Of a stretch of DNA of 64,000 nucleotides, positions 11,676 to 21,249 are shown piece after piece. This DNA is from Blastomyces gilchristii SLH14081. Its lineage: Eukaryota; Ascomycota; Eurotiomycetes; Onygenales; Ajellomycetaceae. A model generated the notes under the pieces. The model had not been told where the DNA came from. It did not search any database and worked only from the letters and a program-made list of their open reading frames with translations. Position numbers and translations under genes: made by a program. Where the stretch lies: the NCBI RefSeq assembly GCF_000003855.2, contig NW_003101676.1:3110796-3174795 (forward strand), in the 5' to 3' direction. Positions within the stretch are counted from its first letter, which is position 1; the number at the start of each line of letters is the position of its first letter.

Positions 11676-11984
11676 TGTGATGAGCTGCGCCTGATCAATC
11701 ATATAGACTATTCTGTTACACTTCACAGATTCCAATCACTTCATTCTTGAATGCATACACTTCAATTCTTGGCCATTCTTGATCACTGATCCTCAGCTGC
11801 TACAAACATATGTATATTCTTCCGCCCCGAAGCTCCACCGCGTATGCCACTACATACATGTATAAATATTCATCTTGATCACTGATTCTCACACTTTCTC
11901 TTTCTTTTCTTCTCTAATATTTTTATCTTTGTTATATAGAATCTATCAATATTATACCAATCTATTCAGTGTAGGCCTCTTACA
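11676..11984 (+). repeat. 3' LTR of gypsy A2
   Basis: 309 bp, TGTGATGAGCTGCGCC to AGGCCTCTTACA. Preceded by a purine-rich tract GAAAGAGAAGGCTAA. It differs from the 5' LTR of the same element at many sites, almost all transitions, so the decay after insertion was uneven along the element. Confidence 0.93.
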
Positions 11985-12375
11985 GTTATGAGTTGTTTCA
12001 TCTTGATTAATCAATATCTTTGAATCTAGAAGCCAGTGTTCTCAGTTCATTCAACAGATGTCTGTTACATTGAAAGACATATCTTACTCTTATTATGAGA
12101 GAGCATCTGTCATCAAGTTCTGACTGCTGAGACAGTAGTATATTATAAAATGAAAGTGACTTAAGAACTCAGACTATCATATCTGTTATTCAGTGAGTTT
12201 GTGAATAGTTGTGAAGTGCTTGAGATTCTTATAATCTGTGATTATCTTAAATTCAGAGACACTTCAGAGTTCAGAGTTTTATTCTTTCAGACAGTGTACA
12301 ATCATAAGAAGTTTCTTGTCATAGATCTCATAGTTGCATTCAGCAGGACTCAGTTTCTTAGACATGAAAATGCAT
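11985..12375 (-). pseudogene. RNase H to integrase spacer segment of gypsy A0
   Basis: Short part of A0 between the A2 and LINE insertions. On the minus strand it corresponds to the RNase H end and linker of A2 (about 9720-10140). The first five bases are the right-hand duplication of A2, and 12364-12375 (ATGAAAATGCAT) is the left-hand target duplication of the LINE. The plus-strand open frame 12201-12443 runs across the junction and is not a gene. Confidence 0.85.
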
Positions 12376-12768
12376 TATTATTATTATTATTATTATTCTT
12401 CAATTATAGATGTATGCAGTCAGAGACTATGACATCTACCTGAGAACTTTAGTTCTCAGGGTTTTTTCTATGTCTGTAAAGTTAACTATTGTACATTCAT
12501 CAATTTCAGATATGCAAAATCAGAAAATTCCAGCCCAGAATACAAAAACTGTTTACAAATTGCAGTGTTTTAACATCTTTTAATACTTTGAAACCATTTG
12601 ACAATATCATGACAAAAGAAAAGAGAGAAAGAACACAGTCTCAAAGATAGACACATTAAATAGATAGATAGAAAGAAATTGAAAGGAAAAGATACAGAAA
12701 AAGATAAAGTAAAGAGAGACTATAACAAAACAAATTATTAAAAGAGAGTGTATAGCTGTTTTAACAGA
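12376..12768 (-). other. 3' UTR, stem-loop and AAT tail of LINE copy 1
   Basis: Non-coding end of the LINE. A 10 bp perfect stem CCTGAGAACT/AGTTCTCAGG with a 2-base loop sits at 12439-12460, beside a T-rich run, followed (in element sense) by GCATACATCTATAATTGAAG and the (AAT)n tail. Copy 2 has the same stem at 48610-48632 and the same end. In some LINEs a 3' stem-loop is what the RT recognises; here that role is an inference. Confidence 0.8.
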
Positions 12769-13908
12769 CTATATCTGATTGATTTCCTCCTCTTCATATT
12801 CAGATAATTCTGAATTTAGCCATTTTCTTGTAGCTGCTTGAGTTTCTGATAGAAAGTCTATTAAGTATTTAATTCCTGTCTCAGTTGAGAATAAGAATCT
12901 CATATTTAATTGATTTAGATCATACTTCTCTTTCAATCTGGCTCTGAGACTATTGTATAATGCACAGTGCATTATAATATGCTCAGGGTTCTCATTTGTA
13001 TTGCAGAATGAGCATTCTATTGAGTCAAATCTATCATCAAATCTTTGTATATAAGATTTGAAATAGCCATGTCCTAGTTTCAGCTGTATTATAGATGAGA
13101 ATATTTTCTTTTTACATTTAATTGAACAAGATTTCCACTTGGGTTTTGTTTCAAATCTTGAATAATGTATACTCTTCTTTTGTTTCTGCCAGCTTTCATT
13201 CCACTTGTCTAAACAAGATTCTTTTATTTTTCTCTTTATAAAAGACCAGGACACAATTTTTTGAATAGATCTGCTTAATTCTGCACCCTTTTTTGCAGCT
13301 GAATCAGCCAATTCATTGCCATGAATATTCATATGAGCAGGAACCCAGTGCAGATGAATTCTCAGCTTTGATGTTCTTCTCTTTTGAATTTTTAAAACAG
13401 AGTTTAAGATCAGTTCAAGATTCATTTGATCATTATGAATCTGACTATTTCTAAGTCTTTTTAAAGCAGCTTGACTATCAGAGAATATCCATGCCTCTTT
13501 CAAACAATTTCCTCTTTTATGAGATTTTATTTCAATGAGTTTGAAAGCTTTCACTATTGCAAATAGTTCAGCATCAAAGACTTCACATTCAGAGCCTAGA
13601 TTCCAGAAATCTGAGATAAAATTAATATTATCTTCAGTATAAGCAATGCCTGCGCCTAATCTATTCAAGTTCTCATTTTTTGAGCCATCTGAATAAATCA
13701 GAATAGAGTCTTTTATATTGATTGTAGAAGTTCTCTTCAAATGCTGTTCATATTCTTTCTCTTTTGATAGTTCACTTATTTGTAAGTCTATAAGAGATTC
13801 AAGCTTTTTTCTCCAGGGAGATAACTTCTCATGATCAACTTTTTCAACATTTAAAGAAGAAAATTGATTTTTAATCAGAGAGCATAGTCTGTACAGTTGA
13901 GAAGACAT
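12769..13908 (-). pseudogene. LINE copy 1 ORF2 fragment: RNase H and C-terminal CCHC
   Basis: Longest open frame in the window (379 codons). An RNase H type I domain has all four carboxylates in context: YSDGSKN, DAELFAIVKAF, FSDSQAALKRL and HGNELADSAAKKG. A C-terminal zinc-binding segment C-S-F-C, then H and C (CSFCNTNENPEHIIMHC) follows, as in many I-clade and Tad-like ORF2 proteins. It ends at a TGA/TAA cluster near 12769. RNase H would remove the RNA template during second-strand synthesis. The coding sequence is the best preserved in the window, and only about two stops separate it from the RT. Confidence 0.93.
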
Positions 13909-13950
13909 TTTCTTTGAAGAATTATTTTCATTTCAATCAAGAAATCTATT

Positions 13951-14193
13951 TCAATCCAGTTCATTTCCAGAGTTAATTGGTGGAAATGAAGAAGAGACTC
14001 TTTCTCTGATTATATGATTTGAGCTCATCTTTACAACTCTCAGAGCATAGTTCATACAGGCCTTTTCAAATCTAATAGCAGGAGGAGGAATTGAAGCTTC
14101 AATTTCCATTGCTTTAATAGGAGATGATTTGAATGCTCCCAGAATTCTTCTCAAGGCTCTGTTTTGCAGACTTTGAAAGAGTTCAGTGAAATT
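13951..14193 (-). pseudogene. LINE copy 1 ORF2 fragment: linker between RT and RNase H
   Basis: Continues the same polypeptide after one stop: NRALRRILGAFKSSPIKAMEIEASIPPPAIRFEKACMNYALRV is the post-RT thumb/linker region common in Tad and I-like elements. Open from the Met at 14154 to the next stop near 13951. The stop falls after NELD, where copy 2 has NKLDWNRFLD, so a Trp codon was lost. No separate gene is implied. Confidence 0.88.
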
Positions 14194-14979
14194 CCCTTAA
14201 TTATTCCACCAAACTTGAACTCCATAATCAGCTACTGATGTAATACAGGCTATATATAACTGTCTCATAGCCTGGAAGGATAGACCTCTCTCTGTATTTG
14301 ATAGTCTGATTATGTTGTTCAATAGTCTTTCTGCCTTGACAGTTCTCTGTTGAATATGATATTTAAAATTCAACTTGGAGTTTAACCATACTCCTAACCA
14401 TTTGACATTTACACTGGGTTTAATCTCTCTATTTAAAAGAGTTAGAGATAGTTCTTTCTCATTGAATCTAGGAAAGAAATGAATTAACTCAGTTTTATCC
14501 ATATCAAATTGAATTTGATTGATATCTGCTCTAACAAAGATTTCCTTTGCAGCTTCTTCAATTACTTTCAAATTCTCTTTGATAGTTTTTGAGCTGTAGA
14601 CTAGACCAATATCATCCACATAACTCGGAGATCGCACTATTCTCATATTTCTATTTTTGAATAGATATGCAGTGTATATTGCAAATAAAATGGGTGAGAT
14701 TGAAGACCTCTGTGGTACTCCTATTTTTATCTCAGTCTTGTCTTGTTTCATTCCATCAAAGAAGAGTTGTATAATTCTTTTAGACATAAAACAGTTAACC
14801 CATTTTATTAGAGAAAGTGGCAGTTTTAATATCTTCAATGTCTGAATTAACTTTGACTTTGAAACATGATCAAATGCTCCTTTTATATCAATAAAAACTG
14901 CAGTTGAGACCAGACCCTCATGCTTTGCTATTTGAATATCATGAACAACTGAGAGAACAGTGTCAATTGCAGAACACTG
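14194..14979 (-). pseudogene. LINE copy 1 ORF2 fragment: reverse transcriptase
   Basis: Open for about 260 codons. Motifs of a non-LTR RT are clear: FIDIKGAFDHVSKSKL (motif A region), GVPQRSSISPILFAIYT (motif B region), SYVDDIGLVY (catalytic box C, YVDD intact at 14611-14622), and LGVWLNSKLNFKYHI further on. The Met at 14991 comes from the target duplication and is not the true start. The frame ends at a TAA (14194-14196) just after VADYGVQVWWNN, where the parallel copy also continues. It would extend N-terminally by the RT fingers and an endonuclease, present only in copy 2. Confidence 0.95.
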
Positions 14980-14991
14980 ATGAAAATGCAT

Positions 14992-16800
14992 GATTGTAAG
15001 ACATCTTTAATATTATATTACAATATAACTCTCTCTGTAACATAGTCAGAGAAGTCAGCTTTAACAACTGTTTCATAATCAGAGTTAAATATCATTAGCA
15101 GAGAGATGTTGATGAATATCTTCTTCATCTATGTGAATACAGCTTCAGTGTTCACTGATTACTGAAATACTGAGTTCTTTCTGATAAGTTCTGTAAGTGA
15201 TCTTACAATATCTGAGAAGTTTTATATAAATCACTGATAGAAGTTAGCAAATCTGATGAAGCTTTATACATCTTTCACAGTATATAAAGCTTCTCATTCA
15301 AGAATAATAGAGACTTTCTCAGAATTCATTCAAATTCTCTTATCAGCTTCTATGATAAAACCTAGATATTTAATACTCTTGACTTCAAAGTCATACTTGT
15401 CAATATCTATTGATAGTTCTGCTTCTCATAATTGTTGTAATACTCTTTGCATGTGTTCTTGATATTCTTTTCTGAACTCATCAGTGAAGATGAGAATGTT
15501 ATCAAGATATACAGATACAAATTTATTAAGGAAATTCTGAAGTGCTCAGTTGATATACTTCTGAAATGTACTGAGAGCATTGATCAGTTCAAAGAGTGTG
15601 ACTATTCATTCAAAAAGATTATAACATGTTTGAAATACTATAAGTTATTCATCTTCTTCAGTGATATGAATTTTATGAAATGTGATAATAATATCTAGTT
15701 TTGTAAATTATTGAGCTTGTCTGATATGAGCTAGAGTTTCATTGATAAGAGATAAAGAATAGCAGTTCTTCTTGATTAATCTGTTCAATTCTCAATAGTT
15801 CACACAGAATTGAAGTTCTTCATCTGATTTCTTTACAAAGAGATTAGAAGCTGCAGTGAAAGAGTTGCTAATATGTATAAATCTCTTATTCAACAGATCA
15901 TTGAGTGTCTTTCAAAGAAGAAGAAGTTCATCTTGAGACATGTTATAAAGAGAGTCTCATGATGACTTGAGATTCTTATCATTTTTCTTTTCTAACTTGA
16001 TACTGTGATCTACTCCTGAGCCTTGTAAAAAGAGTATATTTATAGTGTTATCTTATTGAAAGATATCTAGGTATTTGTGATATTATTAAGAGAGTTTTGT
16101 ATGAGAATTTTGTTATTATAGTACAGAATAACTTCTCTAGAGCTTTCTTAATATCAGTCAGACTGATGAAATAGATTGCTATATAATTCTGCTATCAGCA
16201 ATCTTTTCAGTGACTTTCTTTTCAGAGCATTTCATAGATGTTAACAGAGATCTGTGTCAGATTCATAGTCTTGTGAATATCATCTTTGTGAATTCTATCA
16301 TTGTTAGAAAATATTAAGCTCCTGTTTTAAGCATTTAATAAGATGTCTTGTTCAGATAGTCAGGCCAGTTCTAATATAAGATTATAATCAAGATTATCAA
16401 CTTCATATGCATAGGCATCTTCATATTGATATTCTTCAATATCTATGTTTCACTTCATTATGTAACAGGTACAAATGTCTTTTAAGTTATCAAATTCTGT
16501 GAGAAGTCAGGGTTTTGATAAGAAAATACACTGAAGATTGTAATATCTTATAACTGAAGATTTAATCATTATATAATAACATAGATCACTGTCTATCATG
16601 ACCTTCATATTATACATGTTATTGATCACAGTAGATATAAGAATTGTGTTCATTGCTATTTTCTTTTCAAATTATTATCATCTGATCTCTTCAAGCTTCT
16701 GTTTATAAATTTGAACAGAAGCTAATCTTTTCCCTATTTCATCAGAGTATTCTCATAGTTATCTTCTGAATCCTTCTCTAATGTAATATAGTTGACACAG
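14992..16800 (-). pseudogene. pol segment of gypsy A0 (protease, RT, start of RNase H)
   Basis: Minus-strand equivalent of 7900-9720 in A2. It includes RNase H start (about 15000-15140), RT (about 15150-15950, with YLDN-type decay of the catalytic box near 15510) and protease (about 16150-16620). Plus-strand open frames at 15256-15462 and 15447-15698 are antisense shadows that recur in A3 and A5 (40211-40456, 62522-62973), simply because all copies lost the same stop-prone codons. Confidence 0.82.
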
Positions 16801-17833
16801 ACAGATGCTAATTCATTCTTTGAGTGAGAAGACACATAGACTGATTAACAGTTGAAAGTAATGTGCTCTGATCAGTTACAGTTGATGCACACTTCTTGTT
16901 AACATTGATTGATGACTTCTTCAGAAGTGATTCTAGAGACTCAGAAGTCTGTTCAGACAGCAGAGACTCTTGCTTATGTATAGATATTCAAGTCTACTCA
17001 GTTTATAGCATCTGCATCATTGTTATTATTCCTCAGCACAGGTGTATGAGTGACTGAATTATTTCTCAGTGCAGGTGTGTGAGTGTAATGTCTTCTATCA
17101 CTGTTCTCTATACTCTTGAGCTTGATAAGACAGTTGTTCAATGTCTGAAGCTGTGTGCAGAAGCCTTTATAAGTTGAGTCTTTATTTACACTTATAAGAG
17201 TCTGTAAGAGTTCAAAAGTTAATGTCTTCTTGAGTATACTAATCTTCATTTAATTCTTTCAAGATTGATCACCTGCTTCTAAGATTTTGATATCAAAGTC
17301 AGAGATAAATGTTGTAAGAGAAGTGTTTCTCTATCAGATACTCTGTAATCAATCTAACACTTTCTGTTATATAACAGTGTCTTAGAACAGAATATCAAGA
17401 TATTTGATAATATTATCAGATATTTATAACACTGATTCATATGCTTTCATTCATGAATGAAACTTCTGTTTCACATAATTCTTCAATCATTCATCGATAT
17501 ATTAATCTTGATTGATTAATGAACTGATGATATCTTTATTCATACTCAGTTTTACAAGCATTTTCATTCTTCATGATGAGTAGAGAGTGAGATCAGAAGT
17601 ATTGAAATATACAGAAGTATCTAAGCATTCTTTCAGCACTTTTATATTTGATTCTGTAGGTGTTGAAATTGCATGAGTTTCTTGTTAAGTTAATTATTGA
17701 ATTTTCTTATATTGAAGTTATTGAGTTGTATGTATATCAGCTATCTGTTGCTGTTATAATTTCAACATTGCTCAGAGTCACTGTGATATTACTTCTATAC
17801 TTATATTCAAGAGTTCTCTCATATTATTATTAG
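16801..17833 (-). pseudogene. gag remnant of gypsy A0
   Basis: Best preserved capsid C-terminal stretch of the family: open 17249-16998 (83 codons), with TYKGFCTQLQTLNNCL and a short duplicated peptide (HTPALRNNSV then HTPVLRNNN) absent from A1 and A2. The CCHC knuckle at 16848-16889 has all four metal ligands (C-I-N-C, H, C) with a TGA at a Trp. Start is probably the ATG at about 17833. The duplicated octapeptide is shared with A3, so A0 and A3 form one subgroup. Confidence 0.8.
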
Positions 17834-18140
17834 ATATGTTATTCATTGAGTGTATAATATCTGTGAAATCTTGAAGAAGTATAATTATATGAATATTTCA
17901 TACATCTGAGTGTCAGAACTCTCAGATCTTTCACTGATATTCTCTTTATAAGATCTTATTACAGAGTCAGAGTGACAGATAAGCAAGCTTCTATCTAAGA
18001 ACTCAGTGTTCACTTAACTGTGTTTCTCTTTCTTATACATCATTATGTGTTTGAATATCTCTCAATAAATAATTATTTCTAATGAGAAGATGATATGTGA
18101 ATAATTATTCCTAATAAGAAGAAGATGAATATTTTTCTAG

Positions 18141-18460
18141 TGTAAGAGATCTACACTGAATAGATCAGTATAATATTTATAGGTCTTATATAACAAAGAG
18201 AAAAATGTTAGAGAAGAAAAGAAAGAGAAAGTGTGAGAATCAGTAATCAGAGTGAATATTTATATGTGTACATAGTGACATACACAGTGAAACTTTGAGG
18301 TGGAAGAATAGAGGTTTTCATACATGATGAAGCTTCAGAGCGGAAGAATAGAAATTCCGTAGATTTTCAGCTGAGAATTGATGACTGAGAATCGGAGTGA
18401 TAGAAATCTGTGAAGTGTAACGGAATAGTCTATATAATTGATCAGGCGCAGCCCGCCACA
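18141..18460 (-). repeat. 5' LTR of gypsy A0
   Basis: 320 bp in inverted orientation, from TGTAAGAGAT to GCCCGCCACA. It is about 10 bp longer than other A LTRs because a GGAAGAATAGA-containing piece is partly duplicated around 18300-18350. The end next to 18460 keeps CpG sites (GCGCAGCCCGCC). It marks the 5' end of A0 and abuts the pogo-like gene. Confidence 0.9.
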
Positions 18461-18895
18461 AAAGAAATCTATTATAAGATCAAAATATTGCTTGAAATAT
18501 GTTGAATTGTCTGCAATCCTGTATTTTTAATCAATATTTCAAAGATAGAGTGACTTGATTACATTCTTATGATGCTGACAGAATCATGACACTCAGTTGA
18601 TTTCAATAGATGCTTTTAGAATCTCAACAATGAGATTATAAAGGATTTGAGATGTACAAGAGAAACTGCAATCTGTTAATTGATTGATATGAAAAAGAAG
18701 CTGTTCTTCTTATAAATCTGTGAGATTTTTGCAGTGAATAGAGCTTGCTTTCTTTCTTGATATTTAAACATCTCTATACTGCTGTGATAATGTATATTGA
18801 CTGATTCCATATTTTTTAGCAGTCTCAGTGTAATTAGGGATCAATTGTGCATTCAAATCATCAATTGCTGCTTGTATAACTGCTTCATGGTGCAT
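18461..18895 (-). pseudogene. pogo/Fot1-like transposase, N-terminal DNA-binding fragment
   Basis: Start at ATG 18893-18895. Decoded on the minus strand it reads MHHEAVIQAAIDDL, then IPNYTETAKKYGISQYTL, a psq-type helix-turn-helix as in pogo and Fot1 transposases. After two stops, a CENP-B type DNA-binding domain follows (EEQLLFHINQLTD, then TSQIL, NLIVEILKAS, and HKNVIKSLYL). The DDE catalytic domain should follow but is absent: the frame meets the LTR of A0 at 18460. The remainder could lie beyond the left edge on the far side of A0. About 145 of the usual 500 or so codons are present. Confidence 0.8.
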
Positions 18896-19180
18896 GTTGT
18901 GAGTGGTTGAAGATGAATGAAAAAATGAAGATTGGACGGGCGTTGAGTGTACGCGGGCGTTGGGTGGTTGATTACGTTACCCCCTCTCGCTGTTCATCAT
19001 GCTTGCCCGGAACCTTTCAGGTACAACTGAAAGTGCACCTGAACTCTGTGCTGCTCATCACCTGCAGTTCCTGTGAACGCGCATTCTTGTCTTGACTGTC
19101 AAAGCACCCAGATTTGATTGATTCAGTCATTACTTTTTCAAAACACAATTTCATTAATTTCTTTCTCTTCAGTTAAATTC
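18896..19180. other. CpG-rich 5' flank of the pogo-like gene
   Basis: Block with normal CpG content (about 18930-19090, for example GTACGCGGGCGTTGGG), sharply unlike its surroundings. Read on the minus strand it leads into the pogo-like start codon. It contains a sequence ACAGTCAAGACAAG (near 19095) that resembles the AGTCAAG start of Fot1-type terminal repeats, though no TA duplication is visible. An open frame at 18907-19095 has no recognisable protein. The most likely reading is the pogo element 5' end; the alternative is unique host DNA. Confidence 0.45.
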
Positions 19181-19185
19181 TTACC

Positions 19186-19280
19186 TGTGAAAGGTGTAAA
19201 GCTCGTGTGATTGAAAGGTTGCTAGCTTGTGGAAAGTTATATGATGGAAGGATTAGTAAGCCAGATCATGTGACCTGACA
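19186..19280 (-). repeat. 3' LTR of the copia element
   Basis: 95 bp, plus-strand TGTGAAAGGTG to GACCTGACA. It retains CpG and CC better than the other LTR (for example GCTCGTG here against GCTTGTG there). The inner side carries TCCCCACTC, the complement of a polypurine tract. Confidence 0.9.
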
Positions 19281-19489
19281 TCCCCACTCATCAGAGTAAC
19301 TATACACGATGCTATATACAAAATTCGCCTTCAAATCAAGTACAGATACAAAAAATAACTGGAAAATGTATAGTAATGAAAAACCAGTCATGAGATACAT
19401 CATTTTTTATCTCTCTATTTCCCTATCTTCTTTATATTCTCTTTTCAATGTGTATATTTCAATGTTTCAAGTGGTTTAGTAAGCTCATT

Positions 19490-19950
19490 CACTGTGTTCT
19501 CAGCAGATGAAACATATCAGATAGATATCTCATTCTTGTGAATGAGATTCTGAAGAATGTGAAAACAGACCTCTATATACTTTGAGCAGTGTGGAATTGC
19601 TTTGGAAGAGAATAGCTCTATGACAGACTTATTATCAGCATGAATTGTATAAGTCAGATCATTGACTGTGATGAGAATGAGGTGATCATCAGCATTCAGA
19701 TTGTTGAGACAGAATGGAATGAATTCAGCATCTTTTAGAAGCTCGCGGAGATAGACAAGCTCATATGCAGTCTCAGAGAATGCAATATATTCAGCCTCTG
19801 TTGATGACTTGAAGACCTCTGTTTGCTGGCAGCTCTGTCATGCAACGGGGCCACCTGTCATGTAGATGATATAACCGGTGGTTGAATCCCTACCAGCTCA
19901 ATCGGTATCTGTATATGCTACAGGTTCAATTTCAGCACCTCTGTAATAGA
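19490..19950 (-). pseudogene. RNase H remnant of the copia element
   Basis: Very clear copia RNase H once TGA is read as Trp: AYTDTDWAGRDSTTGYIIY, then GGPVAWQS, SSTEAEYIAFSETAYELVYL and HADNKSVIEL. The three acidic motifs (TDTDWAG, STEAEY, ADNKS) are all present. The frame ends shortly before the purine tract and 3' LTR. Retained CpG around 19850-19900 (ACGGGG, AACCGG) shows decay was weaker here. Confidence 0.9.
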
Positions 19951-20079
19951 TTATACCCTCATTGATTGAACCCTGTAGATATCAGAGTGTACACTTGTAT
20001 ACAGCTCAGTTCTTTGATATAGGCTGAGAGCTGAATCATTCAAGAAATCCTGCAGTGAAGCTCATATCAGAATGTGTAT

Positions 20080-21175
20080 TAAATGTCAGATATTGCAGAA
20101 ATCTGATATCAGATTGATAGAATTATAGAGTAAATTCTGCTGTGTATGTAATCAATTTCTCATCATCATTTATAAAATCAATATTCTTCTTTATAGAAGT
20201 GAATGTAGAGTGATAGTTATTCATTGAGAACTTCTTCAGAAGATTTCTTACAAAGAGAGATTAAGATAATGTCAATGAAGTTAAATCTCTATCAATCTTC
20301 ATTCTCAGATAGCAGTTGAAATTTCCTACATTCTTGATCTCATAATTAGCAGTGATTTTAGCTTTGACTCAGTTCAGATCTTTGATTTTCAGGCTGTAGA
20401 GACAGACATTATCTATATAGATAATTATATAGATCTGTCTTTCATCATGAAGAAATAGTTCAGCATCATAGAGACTGATATGAAAGTCTGAGTGTAATAG
20501 CATCTTTCACAGCTTCTTATATTATAAGAGTGCTGCTTGCTTAAGACTGTAGAGTCTCTGCATCAATTTATATATAAGATTATCACAGTCTTCACAGAAT
20601 TCTGTGAGTTGATTCATATATATTCATTCATCAGCAGACAGTTGAGTATTTAAAAAAGCAGTCATTATTTCAATCTGCAGAACATATCATTCCCAGAATG
20701 CTGAGATTGTTATGAGAGCTTGTGAGATGAATGCAGAGATGACAGATACAAAGATTCTTAAGTAATTGACTCTCTTCTATTGAAGATTTTTACAGACAAT
20801 TCAGCAGGTCTTATAGCAGATAATCTCACTCATATTATTGAACTTTTTATTAAATACTCATTGACTGTGAAGAACACTTATTTGTAATGTTCTCTCAATC
20901 AGTTATCAGATCTCTATCTATTTCAAATAATTGATCTCTTTAACACAGGCCTTGTAATAATACTTTCATTTTATGAAAGCTTTGATATGTATGAGGTTTT
21001 TCAGGATCAGAAGTGCAGCAATCTTGAGATCAGTGAGTAGATCTTCAAGACTGTTTCTTACTGAAGCTTCTCTCACTGTAGTGATATCTCTTATAGATGT
21101 CAGAGAGTCATCAGATTCAACTGTGAGTTTCAGAGAGTTCAGTGTATTCTGAACTAAAAAGATAGATACTCTCAC
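20080..21175 (-). pseudogene. Reverse transcriptase remnant of the copia element
   Basis: The decoded frame contains the catalytic box as YIDN (from YVDD) in IIIYIDNVCLY near 20400, then NVGNFNCYLRMKI and the tail RFLQYLTFNTHSDMSF, typical of copia RT before RNase H. The open frame at 21175-20966 lies upstream and is probably the integrase/RT linker. Stops at Trp and Gln positions. Confidence 0.82.
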
Positions 21176-21249
21176 AGAGATATCATAGTCAATTCATCAA
21201 TTATTAGTGAGTATAAGAAATAATGAACACTCAGATTAAATTTCCTCAT

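Larger units (their letters stand above)
6303..11984 (+). mobile_element. Gypsy A copy 2 (A2), complete 5.7 kb Ty3/gypsy chromovirus
   Basis: Complete element with both LTRs (309 bp each). Target duplication is GTCAT (6298-6302) and GTTAT (11985-11989), differing by one C to T change. Order: LTR, leader, gag, protease, RT, RNase H, integrase, chromodomain, purine tract, LTR. It is inserted in integrase of A0; the uninterrupted target can be read in A5 near 61880. The 5' LTR keeps many CpG and CpC sites while the internal region is CpG-poor. Frames are broken by Trp/Gln/Arg-derived stops. Confidence 0.94.
12376..14979 (-). mobile_element. LINE copy 1, 5'-truncated Tad/I-type non-LTR retrotransposon
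   Basis: Inserted in A0 with a perfect 12 bp target duplication ATGAAAATGCAT (12364-12375 and 14980-14991). The 3' end carries an (AAT)n tail (read as TTA repeats at 12376-12400). It begins within the RT fingers; the endonuclease and ORF1 are missing, which is the usual 5' truncation of target-primed reverse transcription. The coding part keeps most Trp codons and has only a few stops, so it is much less decayed than LINE copy 2 or the gypsy elements around it. Confidence 0.95.
5471..18460 (-). mobile_element. Gypsy A copy 0 (A0), minus strand, host of three insertions
   Basis: Same family as A1 and A2 but inverted. Its own sequence is in pieces: 5' LTR 18141-18460; gag and pol 18140-14980; pol 12375-11985; pol 6302-5471. 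Intervening blocks are the LINE (12376-14979) and gypsy A2 (6303-11984), both with matching target duplications; A1 abuts it on the left, so its 3' end is outside the window. Removing the insertions restores collinearity with A5 (59988-63294). The order of events is therefore clear: A0 first, then A1, A2 and LINE. Confidence 0.9.

Noticed and set aside
15256..15698. Recurring open frames antisense to gypsy A RT (also 40211-40456, 62522-62973, 2207-2389, 9282-9488)
   Set aside because: Their recurrence follows copy number of the element; the sense strand carries the RT motifs.
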